Part shown: positions 1 to 11,100 of the stretch, in pieces
How the letters are laid out: each line of letters opens with the position of its first letter
Numbering within the stretch: the first letter of the stretch is position 1
Assembly: GCA_947450025.1 (NCBI GenBank)
Contig: CANFTW010000003.1
Location: 186,001-250,000, forward strand
From: Bacteroidota bacterium
GTDB lineage: Bacteria; Bacteroidota; Bacteroidia; B-17B0; Aurantibacillaceae
DNA length: 64,000 bases
Reading direction: 5' to 3'
Translations under genes and position numbers: made by a program
The notes under the pieces: model-generated
Seen by the model: only the letters and a program-made list of their open reading frames with translations
The model's database searches: none
What the model was told of the DNA's origin: nothing

Positions 1-790
1 TTGATTTATAACCATAGCTTATGCTTAAATTTTCTACGTTCACACCAAACATTGCACAAAAAGTTCTGTTAGTTTGATAACCACCTTGTATCCAAATAAT
101 ATCTTTATACGTTCCTTTAACAAATAGTGAACCTAAGTTTTTTGTTATAGGCATATTTTGATAGCATAACCATGGTGTAATTTTAAAGTCTTCAGTGGCT
201 TTTATATTGTAAAATATTGCAGTATTAATATAACCGTTTAAAGGCTGACTAGTAGAGATTATATGGGGCATAGAAAAACTGACATCCAAGCCTTTATAAT
301 TATATAAAACTCCCAGGCCAGCTGCAAATTGATTTGTATTATAATAAGGTTTTGTTAATGTTGGGTCTGACTGATCTAATGACTGATAGTTATCAATGCG
401 ATTAACTAATAAGCTGTTCTTTAGCAAGCCTGCTGATAATCCCAAAGTAAATTTCATGTCATCTGAAATTTTTGCTAAATAGGAATAAAATAAGTCAGCT
501 TTTAAAACCTGAAAGGCGCCTCGAGTGTCGGAAATAATTCTGGTACCTAAAGCTTGTTTTTTAGATATTTTTGAGTGCATGATAAACATATAATTTTTAT
601 TTGCAAATGCTACTCCCTTGTTTTGTGTTTGCGCACTTAAAACAATATTCAAACCGTCGTCTCGTCCCGTATAAGCAGGATTAACGTTAACCATGTTATT
701 TAGTTTAAATGAATAAAAATCATATGACAACACTTGTGATTTAACTTGCAGTGTTGTTATAATAAATAAAATATATAATATGTTTTTCAT
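1..790 (-). CDS. PorP/SprF family T9SS outer-membrane protein, 3' end outside window
   Basis: The frame opens at an ATG ending at 790 and stays open to the window edge, giving 263 codons. PorP/SprF proteins are usually a little over 300 residues, so the C-terminus is missing. The N-terminus is a signal peptide (MKNILYILFIITTLQVKS then Q). It is followed by the family hallmark of a short Tyr/Phe-rich segment and VNPAYTGRDDG at about residues 35-45, then alternating beta-barrel-like stretches such as NTNQFAAGLGVLYNYKGLDV. PorP/SprF proteins sit in the outer membrane and are needed to secrete or attach CHU_C (type B) substrates. The gene lies 24 bases downstream of a CHU_C protein on the same strand, the usual adhesin-SprF arrangement, so it probably serves that protein. 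Specificity is inferred. Confidence 0.87.
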   Translation of the reverse strand, partial: MKNILYILFIITTLQVKSQVLSYDFYSFKLNNMVNVNPAYTGRDDGLNIVLSAQTQNKGVAFANKNYMFIMHSKISKKQALGTRIISDTRGAFQVLKADLFYSYLAKISDDMKFTLGLSAGLLKNSLLVNRIDNYQSLDQSDPTLTKPYYNTNQFAAGLGVLYNYKGLDVSFSMPHIISTSQPLNGYINTAIFYNIKATEDFKITPWLCYQNMPITKNLGSLFVKGTYKDIIWIQGGYQTNRTFCAMFGVNVENLSISYGYKS

Positions 791-814
791 AATAGATTAT
801 GTTTGCTGTGTTTT

Positions 815-2098
815 TTAGTTTACAATAGTAATATTTCCTTTAAAAATTATGTTTTCTTTTTTTAAAACATAATAGTAATTACCTGTTGGCAAGGGTTTAC
901 CATTTAGTTTTCCGTCAAACTCATTATTATAATTACCTGGAGTTGTGTAAATTATATGGCCAAACTGATCGAAAATCTGTAAAGCAAAATCTTTATAAAG
1001 ATAAACGTCTTCAATTATCCAAAAATCATTTTTGTTATCGCTGTTTGGAGAAATATAGTTTGAAGATGGTAATGGAATAGCTGATGAAACTATATTTTCA
1101 ATGGAAATATTTAAAGTAAATGTGTTTTCAATAAATAAACCGCCTAAATCAATGGAACGAGCTCTAATAAAATAAACCGATTGAGTACTATAATCTAAAA
1201 TATTCATATTATACAAGGTGTCATTTTGAATATAAAAATGTGCATTATCTGCACTACCAACACCAGAAACTAAACTATAGATATGTGAATCATTTATGTC
1301 AGGATCTATCGTAGAAAACTCTCCCATAAAACTTCCTGCTGGCTGATGATCAATGATTAATGGCGAACTTAAGTTTAAGGCTATTTGAGGAAGATTCTCA
1401 TTAATAATGCTAATGGTAAATGTTTCAACATATGAGCAACCAGCATTATCATCCGCTTTTATTTCTATTACTTTTATAGAATCAGTTGCATAACTATAAT
1501 TAGCATTTACCACTAATTGATTTCCTATAATAGCAAATTGAGTGTTTTCTGACTGACCATTTGTTAACGAGTAACTAAACGTTGTGCCAGCATCTTGATC
1601 GGTAGCAGATATAGTTGCAATGGGAGTTGCTAATACGGCATGTTCTAATATTGTATCATTAGTAATACTGATGTCTGTTATAGGATGATTGGTGTAAAAA
1701 ATAATTGGATTTGTGAGGTTACCTTGCTGACTTCCTTGTGCGAAAAGTGTTGAGTCTAAAACAATTAATACGGTATTGCTTACCGCTTTATAAATTTGAA
1801 ATTTAACTGTCTCGCCACTAACTACATTACTTTTTATAGTTAATAATCCTAATTTGTTTCCCCCAACCGCCGTGCGTGTTTTAATAACTCCACGACATTG
1901 TGAGCCAACAAACGCGGCGATGTAATTATTAGTGTCAGCTAAATCAATACAAGATTCATTAGCTTTAATCGTCATTGTCATTTGATATTGATATGATGCC
2001 AGGTTTACTGTCCAAGTAGACGGAACCTGGGCAACACTATATTTAGCTATCTGCAATAAAACTAGAAGTAATACTAATTGTTTTGTTTTCTTCATCAT
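815..2098 (-). CDS. Secreted cadherin-like protein with gliding-type (CHU_C, type B) sorting domain
   Basis: This 427-residue protein starts with a signal peptide (about 1-23, ending SVAQ). Residues about 25-140 form a module with IAAFVGSQCRGV and SGETVKFQIYKA. A closely similar module occurs near the C-terminus of the giant protein encoded just upstream. Residues about 145-340 hold two cadherin/Ig-like segments (ATISATDQDAGTTFSYSL; GEFSTIDPDINDSHIYSL). The last ~85 residues are a CHU_C domain: SPNSDNKNDFWIIED, LQIFDQFGHIIY, LPTGNYYYVLKK. Type B domains are exported by T9SS and normally pair with a SprF-like protein; one follows 24 bases downstream. There is a tandem MM start; either Met is possible. 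The function of the exported part is unknown. Confidence 0.85.
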   Translation of the reverse strand: MMKKTKQLVLLLVLLQIAKYSVAQVPSTWTVNLASYQYQMTMTIKANESCIDLADTNNYIAAFVGSQCRGVIKTRTAVGGNKLGLLTIKSNVVSGETVKFQIYKAVSNTVLIVLDSTLFAQGSQQGNLTNPIIFYTNHPITDISITNDTILEHAVLATPIATISATDQDAGTTFSYSLTNGQSENTQFAIIGNQLVVNANYSYATDSIKVIEIKADDNAGCSYVETFTISIINENLPQIALNLSSPLIIDHQPAGSFMGEFSTIDPDINDSHIYSLVSGVGSADNAHFYIQNDTLYNMNILDYSTQSVYFIRARSIDLGGLFIENTFTLNISIENIVSSAIPLPSSNYISPNSDNKNDFWIIEDVYLYKDFALQIFDQFGHIIYTTPGNYNNEFDGKLNGKPLPTGNYYYVLKKENIIFKGNITIVN

Positions 2099-2163
2099 AA
2101 TATGTTGTAAATTTCATTTAAGGATGTTCTTTTAATTATAAAAGAACATCCACTCTAAAAAAA

Positions 2164-5100
2164 TTATTTTGTCTTAATTGCTTTTATTTGTTGATTAATA
2201 TCCCCTGTTATGCGAATATAATACATTCCGGCTGCCACATTTTGGTTAGCAGAAAGTGTGATAACTTGATCTTTCTTATCTTTAATTATAGATGAAAACA
2301 AAACCTTTCCTAATAAATCAACTAATTCGATTTTCACAGAAACCACTTTGTTAAAGCTTATTGTAAAATTATCACTAAATGGATTTGGGTACATACTTAC
2401 ATTGTCTGAATTATTTCCGTTAGTTAATGCTGTAGTAATATTTACAACTTTGCAAGCAACAGAATCTGCAACATTACTTATAATTGGAGCAGATGGTACT
2501 CCGACTAAAGCATTTGTTGTAAATGTTAAATTACTATTTGTACTTAATACTGACCCATCTGTTGTATTAAAGTACTTTAATTTTAATACCTCTCCATCCG
2601 TATTACTAAAGATGGTTAAATAATAATTATAGCTATTAGTTGCGGTGTTTTTGATAGGATTTGCATAACCTCTCATTGTATTCGTTGCATCAAATGCTCC
2701 TATTAAAACATTACCTTGTTCTAATGCTTCATTACAAATATTTCCGCTAATAATAACCGACATAGTATTGTCATATGCCTCAGGATTAAAAGGAAATAAG
2801 GATTGATTTGTACTAATGATTAGAGGATTTTCCATTTTCCCAATATAGGTTGATAATGGATAATTAAAAGTACTTGCGCTGGCAGATTTAAGCATATAGC
2901 CCATAGCGGGTTTCATGTATGTTAAACTTCCTGTCCATCCCATTAAGTTGTCGTAATAGGAAAATTCATACTGGCTTTTAATTAAATCACCAGTTGTTGC
3001 ATTATAATTTCCTAGGGCCTCTGCTATCCCTTTGTTTTTTGTAGAAACATATCCTATCCAATTCCAACCAGGTTGAACACTAATTGTTGCAATCGATGAA
3101 TCAGGAAAAATGCGAGTTCCGATATGCACCAGGGTATCTGTATTAGCTGATTTAATTTTATAGGATTGATTATTAAAAAATCCTGCTCCTTGCGAAATAT
3201 TTCCTAACCAACTTAATCCAGCATCATATTGATCAAAATTAGAACTGCTCAATACAATATCTCCTGAAGTTGAATTTAAGTTACTCATCAATAAATTACT
3301 GTTTGCTAATTTATTTGATTGAAGTGGTAACGAAAACCACGTCCAGCCATTATTTAATGGTATTTTAATTTCAATTTCAGTATTAGCAATAAATGTAATT
3401 GGATTTGTAACTGTTCCAACCACATCGTTCTCTACAAACATTATGTTTGGAGTAACATTTACAAAGGTTAAACCGCTTGCCGCATCATAAATATTAAACT
3501 GAATTGAATCTCCTGTAATTGAATTACTATATACATTTAAAAAAACTTCATATCTGTCGTAAGCAGGCAAGTATTGCAAATTGCCGACGCCACAAATAAC
3601 GCCATTACTAAATGCAGCAATTTTATTTTCTATGTTTGTAGATATTACATTGTCAATTTTTAGTTGACCAAAAATATTCATTGAGTATTGAAAGTTAGAG
3701 GGGTTGACGGCCCATAATGGAGTTTCTCCTTTTACTTTTAAATTAATTTGTAAAATCTCCGCATAGTTAAAGTCAGTAGTTACGCTAAGGTCTGCACTGA
3801 AATCTCCAATCGTTCCTCCCGCAGAAATTGTAAATACAATGTTTTGAATGCTGTTTGGTGCAATCATTCCGCTGGTGATATTCGCAGTCATCCAAATTGG
3901 TAAACCATTAATTGTGAATGCTTTTAATGCGCCGCCTGTATTTACAATAGGTGCTGTAAAGGTTATCACGCTGTCAACCGTTTTCTCAAAATCAAATTGA
4001 TCGTCTTCCCATTTAACTTGGTTTTTATTAACAAAGGCAATCCATGTTTTTGGAGATTGCATAATGTTTCCATGCATATCGTAAGCGTTTTTTACAGTCA
4101 CATCTAAGGTTACATTTTCTAATAAATCTGGAGATGTTGTAGGTGTTAAAATAATTTTATCGTTATTTAATAACCAGGTATAATTAACCGACTGAACAGG
4201 ACGTGGTAGTTTTATAGTTGGAGTTTGTCCTGATGTGACAACTCCATTTTGTGCAATTACAGTTAAGGTATTTACAGATTGATTATTAAATGTGGCTGTT
4301 AACGATGGTGTACCCATAACTGCTGCATAATACTCAAATGGCAGAAATGCCTGTAATCCATATTCATCCCCTAACATTCTATTTTGCTTATCACGTTTTA
4401 GTTGCTCTGCCTTTCGAGCCGTATTCCATAATCTAAACTCATCTAGTTTACCATCAAAATGATTGTCATAATTAATCGTGTTTGCATTTTCATAACCGCG
4501 AGCGCCTAAATAAATATAAGCTCCTGATAAATTATTAAACGCTAAACCTTGCACAGAGTTTTGTAAATTCCCATCAATATATGAGGATAAATTACCAGAA
4601 CGGTTCATGATTAAAGCAAAATGATGCCAAGTACCATCAAAATGATTTGTGTTGGTGGCAACAAAATCTAGCCCATTATGATAAACATGTATAATACCAC
4701 TTGCATCTTTTTGTATGTTCCATGAGTCTAAAGAATCTGCCCCTAATCCGTCACCTTTTCCATTTGCAAATAAGGTGGATACTCCACTTTGGGAAGAATT
4801 AAACCAAAACTCTAAAGTAAAATCCATTTCTTTAGTGATGGTGATATTTCCAGCAGATACTTGAATATTATCATCAATGCCATCAAACTGTGCTGAATAC
4901 CCATTTGGATTTACTTCCCATGTAGCTCCATAAATATCTGCATTCCTATTTCTGATGTCATCATTTGAAATTGTTCCATCTGCTTCGTCCATTTTCCAAT
5001 TATACATTAAACCTGATTGATTGCGGCTTAATACTTTATTCATTGTTGAAAGTATTTCTGTGATAGTTCTTGCATCATTCCACAATCTTACTTCTTGTAA

Positions 5101-8100
5101 ATTACCATGTAAATAATTAATATTAGTAGGCAATGCTTTTCCAAAAGCTAATTTACCAGAACCGGTATAGTCAACTAAAAAATTACTATTTGTACCTGCT
5201 AATGTTCCGTCAATATATAAAATAGCATCCGTATTAGCATAATCATAAACAATGGCATAATGGTGCCAGTTTGTTGGCGTTGGCACTGAAGCCGATGATG
5301 TTACTGTTTGGTTGCCTAGAGTAAAAATCAAATTATTTGAATTATCTAATCCAATCATCATTTTTTGAACCGGATCTGTTCCTTGGCTTATAACGGTTTG
5401 ATTAATGCCTACTGTGTTTAGTTTAGCCCAAAATTCCATTGTAAAGCTTCGTTTTTGTATACTCACTCCACCGGCAACCTCAACATAATCTGCAACGCCA
5501 TCAAAATTTAAACTTTCGGCATGTCGGATATTAGTTCCATTTAAAACGCCTCTTATGTCAAAATTTAAAGTTGATAAACTGCTTAAATCAATCGGCTCAT
5601 TAAATTGAATCGAGATATCATCATTAGGATCTAAAATTCCGTCACCTGGAGTTGGTGTGCCAAATGGTGCTGGGTTTACACGATCCATAACACCTGACAA
5701 TACCGGAGAATAAACCGTAGCATAACTTCCATCTTTATTATAACAATAAGATACAGCTCTTATTTCGTAATTGCCATCCGGATATGTTTGTGGAGTAACC
5801 GTCCATTGATATTGTGTATATACTTGATTTGTTGGTATAATACTTTGTGTGGCATTTGGTACTTTATAAAAATCCTTAATTTCTAACCAACTACTCGTGT
5901 TTCCAGGCTTAATTTCATAGCCTATTTTTTCGAAACCAAAATTTGGATGTAAAACATTAGTTATAGTACTTGTATTTGCAGCAACTCCATAATTGTAGTT
6001 ATAATTATCAATTACCACATTAGCAATATTATTGTTTGAGTTATTCACAATAAAATTATCAGTTGGTGTAGAGATTTCAATTTCTGTACAAGTTGGTATA
6101 AAATGTACGCTTACATACGCTGTATCAGCTATATCTTCGCTACAAGCAGAACTAAATATGACCATTATACTATCATATTTTATTTCTATTGGTCCACGCT
6201 CAATAGTTAGTGTTTTAATTACAGATCCATTACTAGGTATATTAACTATTGTATTCGCATTTTGTCCATCAATTTTTAAAACTGCTCCGTTTGGATTAGT
6301 TTGACTGGCAATACGAATCTGTAAATCAATATTATTATTAACGTTTAAAGAACTTTGATTAGTTAACACCAATTGATAAACTGCTGCTTGATTAGATGGA
6401 ATATTTAATTGATTAGATGGTGTAATAGCAATATTTGGTATCTCCCTTTGAGTTGTAGCATTAGAAATAGTTGCAAAACCAGTTGCATTAAAAGTATGTG
6501 AACCAATGTAGCCATTTGGATTTGCCGGATTGTAGTAATGACAAACCACAGCATCTTCGTATGGACACATTGTTTGGCCACCACGTGTGATAAATATATT
6601 ACCCGTTCCTTCCGGAGATTTGTACACATCAATACTCATGATGTCGCCTGGGTCTCCATCTGTTAATGTATAATCGAATGTATTACTTAAGTTCGTACTT
6701 GTGCTTGTTGAACCGCCTGATGTTTGATGAAAAGAAAGGCTTGGTTTTACAAGAACACCTGCCCCAGCAACACTTCCACCAATTTGAAATGCAATATCTT
6801 CATTGATTTGTAATTCCCAATCACTTGTTGAAGTCGTTTGATTATCAGTTTGGTATACGTTGTTTACAATGGCTGAACCTAATGTAAAATTATCAATTAA
6901 AACCCCACCAGTATAATTGACGCAGGCTAATTTTTCTCGTTCATTTTGTGCTAGGGCTTGCTTCCATAAAGCGATTTGTGTATTTAAAATCCTAACCGTG
7001 TCTTTATTTATTAAATTATTATATCCCCAAAATGTATAAGATTGTCCTAAACTATCCACGGGATCATATACCGCCGGTGTAGTAGAAGTAGCTGAGGCGC
7101 CCCACAATGGATCATCGTTATTAGAAGCAAACCTTGGATCTGTTGGTGCAAGAGTAGTTGAGTACTTACCTGGGCTATTTAATAATACGCTATTTCTAAT
7201 TGCTTCTAACTGAGGAATTACTGTGGTTTCAATTTCATCTTGCGTGTAAGAAAAACGAGTACGGACATTATCTGGTGCTACAGCATAGCCAAGTTTTAAT
7301 GCTAATTGTTTGGGAGTTCCGCCTACAACCAAAACAGCTCCAAAGCAAGTATAACAACCCGCGGTGTCTGATAACTCAATATTAGCCGTTGGACCAACTA
7401 GCCAATTACGAGATCGGCCAATAAATATATCAGCAGGCGCTCCCACATAATTAGCATCATCACGCGTTGACACAGAATTAGCAGAGGTAATGACTTCTGT
7501 AATATCCGAACCTTCGTTTGAACTAATATTAGTGCTTAACCCTAAGCTAATGGAGTTTTCAATTGCCACTTCGGTTGCAAAACCAACCCCAACTACTGCT
7601 TTACTTCCTAAAAAAATATCTGTACTAATCCCAATATCTTGCGAATCTCCATTACTTAATGAAGTTGATTTTGTAACCGTGCTTCCTGATGTCCAAGAAG
7701 AAGAGCTTCCTGAACCTGGAGGGTCACGTAAAATAAAATCTACTTTTTCGGGGCCTTGTGTTGAGATGCCTGTACCTGTAATTCGTTTACCTGATACTAA
7801 AGCATGATAAAAAGGGTTGGTTGTGGATAAAGCAATATTTGGTTTCCACATAACTGAGGCTGCGCCTTCTGGAACAACCACTACTTGAATGTTTTTTGTA
7901 TAATCTAAATTAGAAGCTGGTGTGGTTGCTGCAATATTTGGAGAACCGCAAACAAAGGAATACGTACCAACCCCATTTTCAAAGCTAAAACTAGAGTTTG
8001 GATCAATACCATCTACTAAATCGTTAGTTACTAAAATATGACCGCTTAATAAAACAGTGTCTTTATCTGGGGCTGATGAAATGTCAGCATTTGAATATAA

Positions 8101-11100
8101 CTCGCTAGCGACTATCTTTGCTGTATAGGTTTTATTTTGGGTAAACACAGGCCAGTTTAAAGGGCCCCAGCCATAAATTCCCGGATTAGTGTTTGGCTGA
8201 ATGCTTACTTTTGTAGCACCAACTTTTAACGAATCGTCTCCGATAAATTTTGAGCCGTCTAACATCGTCACATCGATATTTGGATCCGAACGATAAACCA
8301 TATCTAACCGTTTATTATATTTAATAGAGTCGATATTTAAAACGCCCCCATTACTATCAAATAAAGTGTCGATTACGGTAGTTTTTAAAAACGAATTGGT
8401 TAAATCAATTAAAGAACTAGTATTTGATAAATGGGTTTTACTAATGGTTACTGAATTAGTGATTACGTAAGCATCTGCTATATCATAAATTAAAGGCGGT
8501 ACGTTAAACTCATATTCGCCACTAATACTATCGGTAATTACAGTATCTCTGTAACAAGCTACGCCTTGTGATTTTATAATTATTTTAGCACTTCCAATGT
8601 TGTTTTTAGAACGGCCCATGCCAGGAGCTTTGTTAGCTTCAACCGTGCCGCCCACAACACGACCAACTAATTTTAATTTAGTGCTATCAATAAATTGTAC
8701 CGAATTAACTGGTGCCTGAAAATCATGCACACTGTTTGCGAGAGGAGGATAACGTCCTTCTTGCATGGTGTGGCCATATTTTTCAACCGACACAAAATGT
8801 TTACCAATTGGCACGCTTATTGAAAATGATCCGGCGGCATCTGTTAATACCTGCACACCATATTGCACCACGGCTAAACCATCTATTTTAACAGTAGCAC
8901 CTGGTACAGGGCAAGATGCTGATCCATCAGGATTTTTATAGCGTACTTCCCCTGTAAACGAAAAAGATGAATTATCTACAAAATTTTGATTATTGTAAAC
9001 ATAAGAAGCGTCACCAACATAAACCACCCTAGAGTTTGGTGTAAATGAATGCGTAGCATAAGCTGGAACAATATTAAAGTTTTCGCCTGAACCAGCATAG
9101 CGAATACCAGTAACATTATAATTTCCTAATGCATCCGTTACACCAAAGTACCCTAATTGGGCACTACTTGGAATATCAACACTTGAAACAACTGACCCTG
9201 ACATCACGGCATGATTAGCATTATAGGTGTTAACGACTTTTGATACATCATATGAATAATTTCCAACACCTTCATCGAAATGTAAATTGCATTTAAAATC
9301 AGGCTCGTTGCCATTTAAAATTCTGTTTTGTTCTACACTTATAACTGAATCAGAAGCTGCTTTACCAATCAATCGAAACTCATCCATTAAAAAGGCAGAA
9401 GAGGCGCTACCAATTACTAAATCGTTTGCATTATCATCAATGCTTCCGGTGGCAGAAATTGAGGCAGCTAGGGAATCGTTAGCAAATAATTTAAATACAG
9501 AGTTATTATACACCATAGAGACATGATTCCATTGATTTAATGGTAATAGGCTTGAAGACATACTGACGGTATTAGCAACGCCTCCGTTAAAAATAGTGGC
9601 CTGATAATTAGATCCTGAAAGAGCAAACTCGAAGGCATTTGTTTTTTTAACAATGGTTCCTGAAATACCATTCAATGGTTTATACCAAAACTCTAAACGT
9701 AACTCGCTACCTGGTTCCAATTTTGCATTATCTGTAATGGTTAAATTTGACCCTGTATTAAAATTTAATGAATTACCAGTTAATGCGCCGCTTTGTTGCA
9801 CTAGTATTTTTGCGCCACCAACGGCCACGCCACCGGTATATTCAACATGACCACTCACTAAACCGGCAGGACTTCGGAACCCAATATCAGAAGAGATATT
9901 TGTTAAAATTTCGGAACTTAAACAATTTTTTACGCCGACGATTGTATATCTATAAAACACACGAGCATCACAAGTATTATCAATATAAAAAGCACTGACA
10001 CCTGGCAAAGAAGAAATTTGCACTGAATCGCTTGCTGAATTTAACTCCTTACGGTAAATTTTAAATAAATCAACATTATTACTGTTATTATTACTCCAGC
10101 TAAGCTCTACTCTATTACCAAAATAACCCTTTGAGGCAGTTAACTTTTTAGTTGCATCAAAAGTAGTATTTAAATTAGGTGGCGGTAAAATATCTTCAGC
10201 AAAATTTGCAGAACGCAAGCCGCTTAGCACACAGTTGGAAAATACTTTTACATAATATTTATAACTGCGGCAAGATGCCACACCATTATCAATATAAGAA
10301 GTTGTGTTTGGGTTCACATCAAAAAACACGGTGTTACCCAAATCATCTTGACGTTCAACTTGAAATTTTGTTTCGTTGGTTGAATTATCGACCCATGTAA
10401 TCGTATTTGTTGCGTTTAATGTATTTTGCGTCAAAGCAACTGCGGATGGTATTGCCGGATCTGAAGGAGATAAGCCATACGTTGAGGCGATAGCAGATTC
10501 GCTATTACAATTATTGCGGGCAGTTAATTGATAATAATACGTTAAACCACGCGTTAATGACGAATGTGTAAACTGCCTTGAAGTATTAGCAATTACGGGC
10601 AGCTGAGTAAATGGACCTACGGGACTAGTACCATAACGCAATATAAAATCCTGTGGTGTTTCTGTAGATGTCCAACTCCAGTTTAAATTTATTTCTCCTG
10701 TACAATTGTCTGTTGTGGCGGCAAAGCTAATGGGTTGTGGCGGCAAAGGTTTAACATTACCAGAAGCTGCAGCCGAAAACTGACTTGGGATAAATTGGTA
10801 AGCGTTTTTATTCCAAAATATTTGTTTTATTCTATAACTATAGGTCGTTCCTAAAACAGCCGAATTATCTGTCCAAGTAGTTAAATTGTCTGCTACCTGT
10901 GCAATTGGCGTTCCGTCTCGGTAAATTAAATTAGAATATTTAAACGATGCACAGCCACTAACGTTATTTTCCCATGTTTGAGTGGGGTTTAACCAATCCA
11001 ATTTTATTTGACCACATAAATTATTGGTTGCTGTCAAATTATTAGGGCTTGATATCGTTTGTATTTCGCCAGCTGTTGAACTTGAATTAAATGTATAATC

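Noticed and set aside
6575-6600. CCACGTG near 6580 as a fourth parS site
   Set aside because: The flanks (GGCCACCACGTGTGATAA) do not continue the parS palindrome.
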